A DNA stretch of 64,000 nucleotides from Komagataeibacter medellinensis NBRC 3288 (lineage in GTDB: Bacteria > Pseudomonadota > Alphaproteobacteria > Acetobacterales > Acetobacteraceae), in NCBI RefSeq assembly GCF_000182745.2, contig NC_016027.1, positions 2,386,001 through 2,450,000 on the forward strand, read 5' to 3'. Position 1 is the stretch's first letter. Each line of letters begins with the position of its first letter. Below, piece after piece: positions 53,568 through 62,964 of the stretch. Below the pieces are notes generated by a model that was not told where the DNA came from, did not search any database, and saw nothing but the letters and a program-made list of their open reading frames with translations. A program made the position numbers and the translations under genes.

Positions 53568-53718
53568 CGGATACGCAACGACGGGCTGATGTGCGGCAAC
53601 TGCCCAGCATAGACAGGTGACAGTCCATGTGCCGGTTGTTAGAAGGCGGCACATTAAGGAACAGGGGCGCAAAAAACAGGTGCCCCATCGCCTGATCGCC
53701 GCCCGGGAGCGCCACACG

Positions 53719-54708
53719 ATGAAAATTGTCGCCTGTAACAGCAACCTGCCTCTGGCCGAAAAGGTCGCGATGGAGCTGGGTCTGCCGCTTTGCAATGCGA
53801 CCGTGCGGCGCTTTGCCGATATGGAAATCTTTGTCGAGATCCACGAGAACGTGCGCGGCGAGGATGTGTTCGTGATCCAGAGCACCTGTTCGCCCACCAA
53901 CGACAACCTGATGGAACTGCTGATCATGCTCGATGCGCTGCGTCGGGGTTCGGCACGGCGCATCACGGCGGTCATGCCATATTTTGGCTATGCCCGGCAG
54001 GACCGCAAATCCGGTCCCCGCACGCCCATCAGCGCCAAGCTGGTTGCCAACATTCTGGTTGAAGCGGGTGCGAACCGCGTGCTGACCATGGATCTGCATG
54101 CCATGCAGATCCAGGGTTTCTTCGATATTCCGGTGGACAACCTGTATGCTGCCCCTCTGTTCACGCGCGATATTCGCGGCCGCATGAAGCTGCAGGGCGA
54201 ACCCCCGCTGCCTTATGAGGCCCCGCCGATGGACATTGCCGGTGGTCCCCACAACCTCATGATCGTTTCGCCCGATGTGGGAGGCGTGGTGCGTGCGCGG
54301 CAGTTGGCGCAGCGGCTAAATGTTGACCTTGCCATTATCGACAAGCGTCGTGAGCGCGCCGGTGTGTCCGAAGTCATGAACGTGATCGGTGATGTGCGGG
54401 GGCGCTATTGCGTTCTGGTGGATGATATTGTCGATAGCGGCGGCTCGCTGTGCAACGCGGCCGAAGCCCTGATGAAACACGGCGCCGCAGCGGTGGAAGC
54501 CTACGTGACCCACGGCGTGCTGACCGGCAGCGCGGTCAGCCGCATAGGGCAGTCGCCGTTGGGGATGCTGACCCTGACCGACAGCATCGTGGCGACCCAG
54601 GCGGTGAAGGACTCGGCCAATATTCGCCAGATCAGCACGGCGGCCCTGATTTCGCGCGCCATGCAGGCCATTTCGGATGAAAGCTCGGTCTCCTCGCTGT
54701 TTGACTGA
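53719..54708 (+). CDS. prs: Ribose-phosphate pyrophosphokinase
   Basis: A 329-residue PRPP synthase: [107 protein letters not shown] and the PRPP loop [17 protein letters not shown]. It makes PRPP for nucleotides, histidine and NAD. ATG at 53719 has GGGAG nearby; an in-frame start at 53617 adds a segment not seen in the family. Confidence 0.97.
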   Translation: MKIVACNSNLPLAEKVAMELGLPLCNATVRRFADMEIFVEIHENVRGEDVFVIQSTCSPTNDNLMELLIMLDALRRGSARRITAVMPYFGYARQDRKSGPRTPISAKLVANILVEAGANRVLTMDLHAMQIQGFFDIPVDNLYAAPLFTRDIRGRMKLQGEPPLPYEAPPMDIAGGPHNLMIVSPDVGGVVRARQLAQRLNVDLAIIDKRRERAGVSEVMNVIGDVRGRYCVLVDDIVDSGGSLCNAAEALMKHGAAAVEAYVTHGVLTGSAVSRIGQSPLGMLTLTDSIVATQAVKDSANIRQISTAALISRAMQAISDESSVSSLFD

Positions 54709-54776
54709 AGGCGGCATTGACCGTAGCCGCTGCCCGGCGTTACCCACCAAGAGGTTGCACATAGAAGGAACGCCCC

Positions 54777-55367
54777 ATGACCGACCTGATTTCCCGGCCC
54801 TACTGGTATCTGCGCCATGGGGAGACTGACTGGAATGCACAGGGCCGCTCACAGGGGCGCACGGACATTCCGCTCAATGCCACCGGAATCGCGCAGGCAG
54901 AGGCGGCGGGCCTGCTGCTGGCACGGCACTGGCGCGATCATGCGCCGATCGTGCGCATTGTGTCCTCGCCGCTGGTGCGCGCGCGCCGCACGGCCGAGAT
55001 CGTGGCCGACCAGCTTGCCGCCCACGGTGCGCCCCGCTTTGAAGTGGCGCTGGATGACGGGCTGAAGGAAGTCTGCTTCGGTGACGAGGAAGGCAAGCCG
55101 ATGGGCACATGGTACGACAGCTGGATCGCAGGCGAGTACACCCCCCCCAATGGCGAAAGCTTTGCCGACCTGCGCGAACGCGCGGTCTCGGCCGTCAACC
55201 GCGCGCTGGAGCATGAGGGCGTGCCGCTGATCGTCTGCCATGGCGCCATGTTCCGCGCCCTGCGCGCGGCCATGCACCTCAAGCCTAATGTGCGTCTGCC
55301 CAATGCCACGCCGATGTGGGCCGAACCTGGCCCCACGCCGGTCTGGAGCCTGAGCGCCCTTTCCTGA
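54777..55367 (+). CDS. Histidine phosphatase family protein
   Basis: A 196-residue member of the phosphoglycerate-mutase-like clan: YLRHGETDWNAQGRSQGRTD with the phosphate-accepting His, SSPLVRARRTAEIV, Glu in the LKEVCFGDEEG region and the second His in VCHGAMFRAL. Substrate cannot be read from sequence; small phosphates or nucleotide derivatives are likely. Confidence 0.93.
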   Translation: MTDLISRPYWYLRHGETDWNAQGRSQGRTDIPLNATGIAQAEAAGLLLARHWRDHAPIVRIVSSPLVRARRTAEIVADQLAAHGAPRFEVALDDGLKEVCFGDEEGKPMGTWYDSWIAGEYTPPNGESFADLRERAVSAVNRALEHEGVPLIVCHGAMFRALRAAMHLKPNVRLPNATPMWAEPGPTPVWSLSALS

Positions 55368-55480
55368 AAAACCGGGCGCGAAGGCCGGGGGTGATTGCAT
55401 CAGGCGCGGTTTTCCGTTAAAGGCCGCGCACGCGCTGGCACCCCTGGAGGCCTGCGCGCTTTTGTTTCAGGAGCAGACAA

Positions 55481-56098
55481 GTGACCAAATTCACGAAAAT
55501 CGAAGTCTCTTCGCGCGCGAAGGCTGGTAAGGGGGCAGCGCGTGCAACGAGGCGTGCCGGGCTCGTGCCCGGTGTTATCTATGGCGCAGGCCAGGAACCC
55601 GTCCTGATCGCGCTTGACCCCCGTATCGTCCGCCGTGAACTGCACAAGTCCGGCTGGCGGTCGCGCATCTATGATATTTCCGTGGAAAAGGGCGTATCCG
55701 TGCACGCCCTGCTGCGTGAAGTGCAGCTGCACCCCGTGTCTGACGCGCCGATCCATGTGGACTACCAGCGTCTGGCCGCAGGCCACAAGGTGCATGTGGA
55801 AGTGGAAATCCGCTTCGAGGGTGAAGAAGTCTCCCCCGGTGTGAAGCGCGGTGGCGTGATGAACATCGTCCGTCACACGGTGGACGTTGTGGTTGATCCG
55901 GCCAACATCCCCGAGTTCTTCACTGCCGACCTGTCCAAGCTCGACTTCCACGACAACGTGCGCTGGGCAGACCTGAAGGGCACGGAAAACGTGACCCCCG
56001 TGCTGCATGACAACAACTTCGTCATCGTCAATGTGGCACCGCCCAGCGTTGATGAAGACGCCGAAGCCGCCGAAGGCGAGGCAGAAGCCGAGGGCTGA
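55481..56098 (+). CDS. rplY: 50S ribosomal protein L25, CTC form
   Basis: GTG at 55481 follows CAGGAG. The 205-residue protein has the 5S rRNA-binding L25 domain ([40 protein letters not shown]) and a CTC-type C-terminal domain ending in an acidic tail ([14 protein letters not shown]). It binds 5S rRNA in the large subunit. pth follows, as in many bacteria. Confidence 0.96.
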   Translation: MTKFTKIEVSSRAKAGKGAARATRRAGLVPGVIYGAGQEPVLIALDPRIVRRELHKSGWRSRIYDISVEKGVSVHALLREVQLHPVSDAPIHVDYQRLAAGHKVHVEVEIRFEGEEVSPGVKRGGVMNIVRHTVDVVVDPANIPEFFTADLSKLDFHDNVRWADLKGTENVTPVLHDNNFVIVNVAPPSVDEDAEAAEGEAEAEG

Positions 56099-56136
56099 TC
56101 CACCCCCACCGCCGCGAATATGACAGGAGATAAACG

Positions 56137-56709
56137 ATGCTGCTCTGGACCGGTCTTGGTAACCCCGAGCCGGGGATGAGCCGGAATCGTCATAATGTCG
56201 GGTTCATGGCGGTGGACCGGATTGCCGGGCGCCACGGGTTTTCCCCGTGGCGCAGGCGCTTCCGTGGGGAGGTGGCCGAAGGCATGGTCGGGCGGCACAA
56301 GGTGCTGCTGCTCAAGCCCATGACCTACATGAACCTCTCGGGTGAGAGTGTTCAGCAGGCGGCGGCCTTCTACAAGCTGCCAGCCGAATCCATCACGGCA
56401 TTCCATGATGAACTTGACCTGGCTCCCGGGCGCATCCGTGTAAAGCGTGGCGGCGGGGCTGCGGGGCATAATGGCCTGCGGTCGATGGACCGCATGCTGG
56501 GCACGAAAGAATACTGGCGCGTGCGGCTTGGCATCGGGCATCCCGGCAGCCGCGAGCGTGTGACAGGCCATGTGCTGGGTGATTTTTCCCGCGCGGACCA
56601 CGAGTGGCTTGACCCGATGCTTGATACGCTGGCTGATGAGGCTGTGCTGCTGGCAGGAGGCGAGCCGGAACTGTTCATGACAAGAATGGCCGCGCAGGCC
56701 GGGGAGTAA
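56137..56709 (+). CDS. pth: Peptidyl-tRNA hydrolase
   Basis: A 190-residue enzyme: GLGNPEPGMSRNRHNVGFMA with the catalytic His, PMTYMNLSGESV, FHDELDLAPGRIRVKRGGGA, AGHNGLRSMDRMLGTKEYWR and RLGIGHPGSRERVTGHVLGD. It recycles peptidyl-tRNA dropped from ribosomes. It lies between rplY and ychF, a classical order. Confidence 0.98.
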   Translation: MLLWTGLGNPEPGMSRNRHNVGFMAVDRIAGRHGFSPWRRRFRGEVAEGMVGRHKVLLLKPMTYMNLSGESVQQAAAFYKLPAESITAFHDELDLAPGRIRVKRGGGAAGHNGLRSMDRMLGTKEYWRVRLGIGHPGSRERVTGHVLGDFSRADHEWLDPMLDTLADEAVLLAGGEPELFMTRMAAQAGE

Positions 56710-56715
56710 GGGCGT

Positions 56716-57810
56716 ATGGGCTTTAACTGTGGCATCGTGGGCCTGCCGAATGTGGGCAAATCGACGCTGTTCAATGCCCTGACCGAGACCGCATCGGCGC
56801 AGGCCGCGAACTATCCGTTCTGCACCATCGAGCCCAATGTGGGCCGCGTGGCGGTGCCCGATGCGCGACTGGCCAATCTGGCGCGTATTGGAAAATCGCA
56901 GAAGATCCTGCCAACCAGCCTTGAATTCGTTGATATCGCGGGCTTGGTGCGCGGTGCCTCACGTGGGGAGGGGCTAGGCAACCAGTTCCTGGCCAATATC
57001 CGCGAAGTAGATGCGATCATCCATGTGCTGCGCTGTTTTGAAGATGACGACATCACGCATGTCGAAGGGGGTGTCGATCCCATCCGTGATGCGGAGATCA
57101 TCGAGACCGAACTGATGCTGGCCGACCTTGAATCGCTGGAAAAGCGGATCGTGGCGTTGCAAAAGAAAGCGCGTGGTAATGACCGCGAGGCCGCAGCCCA
57201 GGTCGAACTGATGGAACCGCTGATCGAGGCGCTGCGCGAAGGTCGGCCCGCACGTGAGGCGATCCCGGCAGGGCAGGAGGAAGCGGTGCGCCGCCTCCAG
57301 CTCATGACATCCAAGCCCGTGCTGTATGTGTGCAATGTGGATGAAGGTTCGGCTGCCACCGGCAACGAATTTTCCGAGCGCGTACGCGCCCGCGCCGAAG
57401 CGGAAGGGGCGGCGATGGTTGTTGTCTCCGCAGCTATCGAGGCTGAGGTCAGCCAGCTTGGCGCGGAAGACCGTGTGGAATTCCTCGAAGGCCTCGGCCT
57501 GAAGGATAGCGGGCTGGATCGTGTGATCGCGGCTGGCTACCGCCTGCTGGGCTTGGGCACCTACTTTACCGTAGGTCCCAAGGAAACACGGGCCTGGACC
57601 ATTACCGAAGGCACGAAGGCCCCGCAGGCCGCCGCTGTCATTCACAATGATTTCGAGCGTGGCTTCATTGCCTGTGAAACCATCGCCTATGATGACTATA
57701 TCGCCTGCAATGGTGAAGCGGGCGCGCGTGAAGCGGGCAAGCTGCGCATTGAAGGGCGGGACTACGTGGTACAGGACGGGGATGTCCTGCTGTTCCGCTT
57801 TAATGTTTGA
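56716..57810 (+). CDS. ychF: YchF/OLA1 redox-regulated ATPase
   Basis: A 364-residue Obg-family P-loop protein: GIVGLPNVGKSTLFNALTET (P-loop), YPFCTIEPNVGRVAVPD, FVDIAGLVRGASRGEGLGNQ, and a TGS domain at the end (TYFTVGPKETRAWTI, GDVLLFRFNV). YchF prefers ATP and associates with ribosomes in stress responses. It follows pth at 6 bases. Confidence 0.97.
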   Translation: MGFNCGIVGLPNVGKSTLFNALTETASAQAANYPFCTIEPNVGRVAVPDARLANLARIGKSQKILPTSLEFVDIAGLVRGASRGEGLGNQFLANIREVDAIIHVLRCFEDDDITHVEGGVDPIRDAEIIETELMLADLESLEKRIVALQKKARGNDREAAAQVELMEPLIEALREGRPAREAIPAGQEEAVRRLQLMTSKPVLYVCNVDEGSAATGNEFSERVRARAEAEGAAMVVVSAAIEAEVSQLGAEDRVEFLEGLGLKDSGLDRVIAAGYRLLGLGTYFTVGPKETRAWTITEGTKAPQAAAVIHNDFERGFIACETIAYDDYIACNGEAGAREAGKLRIEGRDYVVQDGDVLLFRFNV

Positions 57811-57854
57811 TACAGGACGCCCCGGTTCAGTCATTTTGTAAGGAGTAACGGATC

Positions 57855-59138
57855 ATGGATAAGGCTGTTGCAACCCCCGTGCGGGCTGATGCACCGCAGC
57901 CGGACGTGGTCCGCACCATGGCGCTTGCCGCCCGCAAGGCCGGTCGTGTGCTGGCCCGCAGTGCGACGGCAACCCGTAATGATGCCCTGACAGCCGCTGC
58001 TGCCGCCATGCGTGCCGCCCAGCCCGAACTGCTGGCGGCCAATGCGCGTGATCTGGCGGCCTTTACCGGGGCTGCCGCATTTCGTGACCGGCTGACGCTC
58101 AACCCCGAACGGGTCGAGGCCATGGCGCGTGGACTGGAGCAGGTGGCTGCCCTGCCGGACCCTGTGGGTCATGTCATGGCGGAGTGGGACCGACCCAATG
58201 GATTGCGTATCCGCCGCGTCGCCACCCCGGTGGGGGTGATCGGCATGATCTATGAAAGTCGCCCCAATGTGGGGGCCGATGCTGCTGCTCTGTGCATCAA
58301 GTCCGGTAATGCGGTCATCCTGCGTGGTGGGTCGGACAGCCTGAACAGCGCGCGGGTGATCCACGCCGCCATGCAGGCCGGGCTGAAGACTGCCGGTCTG
58401 CCGATGGACTGCGTGCAGATCCCGCCCGATGCTGACCGTGCGCATGTGGCCTCCATGCTGGGGGCTGCCGGACTGATCGACCTTATCATTCCCCGTGGCG
58501 GCAAGTCGCTGGTCGAGCGGGTTTGTGCGGAAGCCCGCGTGCCGGTGCTCGCCCATGCGGAAGGGCTGTGCCACACCTATGTGCATGCGGCAGCTGACCT
58601 TGAAATGGCGCGGCGCATTGTGCTCAACGCCAAGCTGCGCCGTCCCGGCATATGCGGTGCGACCGAGACGCTGCTGGTGGATCAGGCGATTGCGCCCAAG
58701 ATCCTGCCCGGCCTGATCGAGGATCTGGCCACCCGTGGCTGCGCCTTCCGTGCCGATGCCCGTGCGCGTGACATCGTACCCGACCTGCCAGCGGCAACGG
58801 ACGCCGATTTTGCTACCGAATGGCTGGATGCCGTCCTGTCCGTTGGTGTGGTGGATGGTGTGGAGGACGCGCTGGACCATATCGCCCGCTATGGCAGCGC
58901 ACATACCGAGGCCATCGTGACGGAAGACGCCACGGTGGCCGCCACCTTCCTGAACGGGACGGACAGCGCGGTCGTGATGTGGAATGCCTCTACCCAGTTC
59001 TGTGATGGGGGGGAGTTCGGATTCGGGGCCGAGATCGGCATTGCCACCGGGCGTTTTCATGCCCGTGGGCCGGTCGGGCTGGAACAGCTGACCACCTACC
59101 GTTACGAAGTGATCGGCACGGGGCAGGTCCGGCCCTGA
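57855..59138 (+). CDS. proA: Glutamate-5-semialdehyde dehydrogenase
   Basis: A 427-residue aldehyde-dehydrogenase-fold enzyme: PVGVIGMIYESRPNVGADAA, LCIKSGNAVILRGGSDSLNS, IPRGGKSLVERV, AHAEGLCHTYVHAAADLEMA, CGATETLLVD (catalytic Cys) and SAVVMWNASTQFCDGGEFGF, GAEIGIATGRFHARGP. It reduces glutamyl-5-phosphate in proline synthesis. proB is not in the window. Confidence 0.98.
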   Translation: MDKAVATPVRADAPQPDVVRTMALAARKAGRVLARSATATRNDALTAAAAAMRAAQPELLAANARDLAAFTGAAAFRDRLTLNPERVEAMARGLEQVAALPDPVGHVMAEWDRPNGLRIRRVATPVGVIGMIYESRPNVGADAAALCIKSGNAVILRGGSDSLNSARVIHAAMQAGLKTAGLPMDCVQIPPDADRAHVASMLGAAGLIDLIIPRGGKSLVERVCAEARVPVLAHAEGLCHTYVHAAADLEMARRIVLNAKLRRPGICGATETLLVDQAIAPKILPGLIEDLATRGCAFRADARARDIVPDLPAATDADFATEWLDAVLSVGVVDGVEDALDHIARYGSAHTEAIVTEDATVAATFLNGTDSAVVMWNASTQFCDGGEFGFGAEIGIATGRFHARGPVGLEQLTTYRYEVIGTGQVRP

Positions 59139-59191
59139 CCTTGTTGCGGGGCAGCGGCGGCGCGCTGCCCGCTCGGGGTGACGGGCGGCAC

Positions 59192-59785
59192 ATGCGTGTG
59201 GGCCTGCTGGGCGGGTCGTTCAACCCGGTGCATGAAGGCCATATCCAACTGGCCTGCAGGGCATTGCGCCAGTTGCGGCTGGATCAGGTCTGGTTCCTTG
59301 TTTCGCCGGGCAACCCGCTCAAGCCAGTTGCGGGCATGGCCCCGCTGGCGCAGCGACTGGCGGGGGTGCGGGCGCGTATTCGGGGTATCGGGGGCAGGAA
59401 ACTGGTGGCTACCGATATCGAAAGCCGGTTGGGCACGCGCTATACGGTAGATACGCTGGTGCGCCTGAAACGGCTTTTCCCGCATGTTCGGTTTGTCTGG
59501 CTGATGGGAGCGGACGGCCTGGCCCAGATGGAGCGGTGGCGGCGCTGGCCCGATCTCATCCGCATGGTTCCGCTCGCGATCCTGCCGCGGCCGGGTTATA
59601 ATGGTGCCGCATTGCACGGGCAGGTTGCTCATGTGCTGGCCCGCTGGCGCCACCCCGCGCGGGAGGCAGGCACGCTTGCCCAGTGCGTACCTCCGGCATG
59701 GGTCTTCCTTCCCGCGCCACAGAACGCTATATCAGCTACAGAAATACGTGCATCGCAGGCCAGTTTCGGCCGCCGACGGGAGTAA
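59192..59785 (+). CDS. nadD: Nicotinate-nucleotide adenylyltransferase
   Basis: The protein starts MRVGLLGGSFNPVHEGHIQL with the nucleotidyltransferase GGSFNPxHxGH motif and has FLVSPGNPLKP, TRYTVDTLVRL, LMGADGLAQMERWRRWPDL and ISATEIRAS (SxTxIR motif). It adenylylates nicotinate mononucleotide; nadE at 32.5 kb completes NAD+ synthesis. A TTG at 59141 would add 17 residues; ATG at 59192 is preferred because the family starts at this strand. Confidence 0.94.
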   Translation: MRVGLLGGSFNPVHEGHIQLACRALRQLRLDQVWFLVSPGNPLKPVAGMAPLAQRLAGVRARIRGIGGRKLVATDIESRLGTRYTVDTLVRLKRLFPHVRFVWLMGADGLAQMERWRRWPDLIRMVPLAILPRPGYNGAALHGQVAHVLARWRHPAREAGTLAQCVPPAWVFLPAPQNAISATEIRASQASFGRRRE

Positions 59786-59790
59786 CAGCC

Positions 59791-60330
59791 ATAACCAGAA
59801 AGCCTACAGCCGAGGGCAGCGCCAAGCGCCGTACCGGCAGCACCCTTCCCGCCGGGCAGCCGCGCGTGACCACTGGCGCACTGGGGAGTGCCGTGCAGGT
59901 GCCAGGCACGCCGCGCAAGAAGGCGGCCGTGGCTGGTCCTACATCCACCCAGACCCGTGAAAGCGACCCGCGCGTGGACCAGTTCCTTGAGATCATCACT
60001 ACGAGCCTGGAAGATGACAAGGCCGAAGATATAGTCGTGATCGACCTGACGGGACGGGCATCTTTTGCAGACCGGATGGTGATTGCAACCGGGCTTGCAG
60101 ACCGCCAGATCACGGCCATGGCCGCGCATATCGACCGCAAGCTGGGTGAAGCCGGGCTGAAGCGCATCCGTACCGAAGGAGCCAGTGGCTCCGACTGGGT
60201 ACTGCTGGATGCGGGCGACATCGTGGTACATCTGTTCAAGACCGAAGCGCGCGCGCTGTATGGCCTGGAACGGATGTGGGGTGCGGATCTAGATGTACCG
60301 CCGGAAGCGCCACCCACGCCGGTGGAATAA
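59791..60330 (+). CDS. rsfS: Ribosomal silencing factor RsfS, start uncertain
   Basis: The RsfS core is clear (DQFLEIITTSLEDDKAEDIV, ASFADRMVIATGLADRQITA, GASGSDWVLLDAGDIVVHLF, EARALYGLERMW); it blocks subunit joining by binding L14 in starvation. The start is unclear. The best ribosome site, GGGAG at 59778-59782, fits an ATA codon at 59791 (then TRKPTAEGSAKRR). GTG at 59866 and an in-frame GTG near 59680 are alternatives; the latter would overlap nadD. I list the ATA coordinate as the best-positioned option, not as proof. Confidence 0.8.
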   Translation: MTRKPTAEGSAKRRTGSTLPAGQPRVTTGALGSAVQVPGTPRKKAAVAGPTSTQTRESDPRVDQFLEIITTSLEDDKAEDIVVIDLTGRASFADRMVIATGLADRQITAMAAHIDRKLGEAGLKRIRTEGASGSDWVLLDAGDIVVHLFKTEARALYGLERMWGADLDVPPEAPPTPVE

Positions 60331-60333
60331 AAC

Positions 60334-60792
60334 TTGTTTCACCTGATTGCCGTTGGCCGCATGAAGGACCGGGTGGAGCGCGACCTGTTCGAGCGCTACG
60401 CCAACCGGATTTCACCCCGCATCAAGCTGACCGAACTGGCTGAAGGGCGGGGTGCTCCCAATGAAATCAAGCGCCGGGAAGGGCAGGCCATTCTGGCCGC
60501 TCTACCCGAGCGCGCGCTTGTTGTCGCCATGGATGAAGGGGGGCGGACCTACGATAGCCTGGCCTTCTCGCGCATGGTGGAGCAATGGGTGGAAACCCCA
60601 CGGCCATTATGTTTCGTGATTGGTGGAGCCGAAGGGCTTGATGCCCCGGTGGTACAGCGCGCCGATCATACGCTTTCGCTGGGCAAGATGACATGGCCGC
60701 ATATGCTGGTGCGCGGCATGCTGGCAGAGCAGCTTTATCGTGCCCGTGCTATTTCAGCAGGCCATCCGTATCACCGCGCCGGGCGGCCCTGA
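60334..60792 (+). CDS. rlmH: 23S rRNA pseudouridine-1915 N3-methyltransferase
   Basis: A 152-residue SPOUT-class enzyme starting with [83 protein letters not shown] and a YRA...GHPYHR end. It methylates pseudouridine 1915 in 23S rRNA. It follows rsfS at 3 bases, the usual pairing. Confidence 0.96.
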   Translation: MFHLIAVGRMKDRVERDLFERYANRISPRIKLTELAEGRGAPNEIKRREGQAILAALPERALVVAMDEGGRTYDSLAFSRMVEQWVETPRPLCFVIGGAEGLDAPVVQRADHTLSLGKMTWPHMLVRGMLAEQLYRARAISAGHPYHRAGRP

Positions 60793-60805
60793 GCGTTTTG
60801 CAACC

Positions 60806-61576
60806 TTAACGCAGAGAACGATTCGGCACATCATCCGTATAGGCCAGAGAGGACGAAGCGTGGCCTGCAATGCCCTCGGGGGCTTCCGCCACTTCCGTGT
60901 TGTTGTGGCGGCCACGGGTCTGTGCCTGCGCCATCACGGTCGGGTTGCGCATGGCTTTCTGGTATGTCGTCAGCATCACGTCCGAACTCGTGGCCGGGCG
61001 GGCGTAGATGAAGCCATAAGTGGGATAGATGCTGCCAAATTCACCGCTGCGGCTGTTCAGTGCCACGCGCACGGCCGACCAGTCATTGTTGGGGGAGACA
61101 TCAATGACCGGGACATCACGGCTTATGCCGCCCTGACCCCAATGTGACTGATCAATGATGATGGTGCGGTTGTTGACCAGTTGCCGCACAACCGCCACAT
61201 GGCCAAGCGGCATGCGGCGTGTGCCACGGAAGTTGAGCACGCTGCCTGCTTCCGGTGCGCTGCCACGGGCATAGCGGCCTGCCGCGTTATACCACCAATC
61301 CACCGCATTGCCGCGGATTTCAACATCCGATGCGGATTTGGCAAAAGCCACGCACTGGATTACATGCCCGCGTTCATGCACATGCCCGCGTCGGGTGGTC
61401 ACATGGTGGATATTGCTGCGCCCGTGTGACGTGGCGGACGCATGCGCTGTAGCGGGATGGATGTGGCTGGCATGCCGGGTAGTGGTATGTGCATGCCCCT
61501 GTTCCGAAAACATGAATCCGAACGTGGCGCTGAGAACGGAAAGCAGGACGCCACGCTTCAGGTTTCTGATCCACAT
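60806..61576 (-). CDS. Exported CHAP-domain protein
   Basis: A 256-residue protein with an N-terminal signal segment (LKRGVLLSVLSATFGFMFS) and a His-rich linker. The CHAP domain has Cys75 in VIQCVAFAKS and His126 in PLGHVAVVRQL, then VNNRTIIIDQSHWGQGGIS. CHAP enzymes cut peptidoglycan peptides or glutathionylspermidine-like amides. Its gene is convergent with rlmH. Probably a periplasmic amidase or endopeptidase. Confidence 0.87.
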   Translation of the reverse strand: MWIRNLKRGVLLSVLSATFGFMFSEQGHAHTTTRHASHIHPATAHASATSHGRSNIHHVTTRRGHVHERGHVIQCVAFAKSASDVEIRGNAVDWWYNAAGRYARGSAPEAGSVLNFRGTRRMPLGHVAVVRQLVNNRTIIIDQSHWGQGGISRDVPVIDVSPNNDWSAVRVALNSRSGEFGSIYPTYGFIYARPATSSDVMLTTYQKAMRNPTVMAQAQTRGRHNNTEVAEAPEGIAGHASSSLAYTDDVPNRSLR

Positions 61577-61896
61577 CTTCTACAATCTCTCCACCGCATT
61601 GGGGTGATTCTTTAATAACCGGCTCACATCGTGTTCATCGAGTAGCAAGCCCTGTGCAAGTCTGACAAGCCTGCGCTGTGAAGGATGAACAGCAACGCAG
61701 CATATTTAACTCAAAAATGGCATCTTAATAAAAAAATAGGAATAAATTCTTTATTAGGACCGATCGCTCCCTGTTTTCTGCTCATAAAAAGCCCATAAAC
61801 AGGCAGGGAGAACAGAAGTGGAATGATTCTGGGGAGACAGGAAAGTTGCAAAAATGTGACATGTTTCGCACGGTCTCTTCTGTCTCCCCATATGTA
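61577..61896. other. Intergenic region, mostly AT-rich, no gene seen
   Basis: The 320 bases between the CHAP gene start and the RidA gene end contain an AT-rich stretch (61690-61760) that may hold the CHAP promoter, plus the long hairpin listed separately. No frame has a credible ribosome site. Confidence 0.4.
61831..61889. repeat. Long-range inverted repeat near the RidA gene end
   Basis: GGGGAGACAG (61831-61840) and CTGTCTCCCC (61880-61889) are perfect 10-bp arms separated by 39 bases. It begins 8 bases from the stop of the minus-strand RidA gene. The arms could form a large stem in the RidA 3' UTR; no T-run follows, so termination is not assured. Confidence 0.6.
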
Positions 61897-62247
61897 TTAC
61901 TTTGTGGCGATCAGCATGATTTCGACCAGCACGTCCGGGTGAGCCATCTTGGCTTCCACGCAGGCACGGGCAGGGGCACCGCCCTTGGGCAGCCACGGGC
62001 TCCATACGGCATTCAGGGCATCCCGGTCGTTAATGTCCTTCAGCCAGATCTGGGCCTGCAGCAGGCGGGTGTTGTCGGTGCCATGCAGTTCCAGTGCCTC
62101 GTCGATCTGGGCGAGGATATCCTTGGTCTGGGCCGTGATGTCGGCCGACAGGTCACGCGCCACGAATCCCTGCGTGAACAGGAAGCCATGATATTCCACT
62201 ACCTTGGACAGGATGGGGTTTGGTTCGGTACGGATGATCTTGCTCAT
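61897..62247 (-). CDS. RidA family protein (short form)
   Basis: A 116-residue RidA-like protein starting MSKIIRTEPNPILSKVVEYH. It has FLFTQGFVARDLSADITAQT, ILAQIDEALELHGTDNTRLL and ACVEAKMAHPDVLVEIMLIA. The archetypal catalytic Arg (before RxxVxVxxLP) is replaced here by ARACVEAKM. It lies beside a MocA-type gene and xdhC, which would fit purine or molybdoenzyme metabolism. Confidence 0.9.
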   Translation of the reverse strand: MSKIIRTEPNPILSKVVEYHGFLFTQGFVARDLSADITAQTKDILAQIDEALELHGTDNTRLLQAQIWLKDINDRDALNAVWSPWLPKGGAPARACVEAKMAHPDVLVEIMLIATK

Positions 62248-62328
62248 GTTACTGGTCCTGGTTTGTTGGCAGGCATGCGGGTGGTCCACATGTGCTGTCT
62301 CCTCTCTTCGCGCCGGTCCGGTCCAAGG

Positions 62329-62964
62329 TCAACCGCCAGTATAAAGACGGCTGAAATCCACCAGTCGGGCCGGGGTATCGAAATCCTCGACCGTTTCCGT
62401 GCTGGCTTCGACCCGCAGCATGTCCGCCCCATACTGCTGCAATAGCGCTCGTGCCCCTTTATCGCCCTTCTGCTCCATGAGGGCCGGGAAGAGGGTGCGG
62501 TTCCATAAAATCGGGTTTCCCCGCCTGCCATCATGAATCGGCATGACGCCGGGGCGGTCTGGACTGGCGACAAAGACTGCAATCATGCGGTCGAGCAGGG
62601 CAGTGGTGATCCGTGGCATGTCACCCAGGCAGATCAGTGCGCCCGCTACGTCATGCTGCCCAGCCGCCTGTATGCCGGCTGCCAGTGTGCGTGAAAGGCC
62701 CGTGCCGTGGTTGCGTGCGCTGAGGCACAGGTGCGCGCGTTCGGGCGGGATGCCGCGCAGGGCGGCGGCATGGATTTCGGTACTGCGGTGCCCGAACACG
62801 ATAACAAGCGGGTCGGCCCTGCTGGCGGCAACCGCGCGCAGTGTGCAAGCGATCATGGGCAGGCCGGTTGCATCGGGGGCCAGCAGTTTGTGTGTGGGTG
62901 CCGTCCGGCTGGAAGCGCCCGCCGCGAGCACGATGGCCGCAACCCGCATGCAGGTTCCGCTCAC
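62329..62964 (-). CDS. MocA/MobA-type nucleotidyltransferase
   Basis: A 211-residue NTP-transferase: AAIVLAAGASSRTAPTHKLL with the nucleotide loop, VIVFGHRSTEIHAAAL, LICLGDMPRITTALLDRMI and GRRGNPILWNRTLFPALM. It resembles MocA, which adds cytidylate to molybdopterin for xanthine-dehydrogenase-type enzymes. The GxG loop is followed by the unusual TAPTHK rather than RMGxxK. It overlaps the xdhC stop by 4 bases. Confidence 0.87.
   Translation of the reverse strand: MSGTCMRVAAIVLAAGASSRTAPTHKLLAPDATGLPMIACTLRAVAASRADPLVIVFGHRSTEIHAAALRGIPPERAHLCLSARNHGTGLSRTLAAGIQAAGQHDVAGALICLGDMPRITTALLDRMIAVFVASPDRPGVMPIHDGRRGNPILWNRTLFPALMEQKGDKGARALLQQYGADMLRVEASTETVEDFDTPARLVDFSRLYTGG

Noticed and set aside
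57831-59060. 409-codon minus-strand frame over proA
   Set aside because: proA is unambiguous on the + strand; the antisense frame is a codon-bias shadow.
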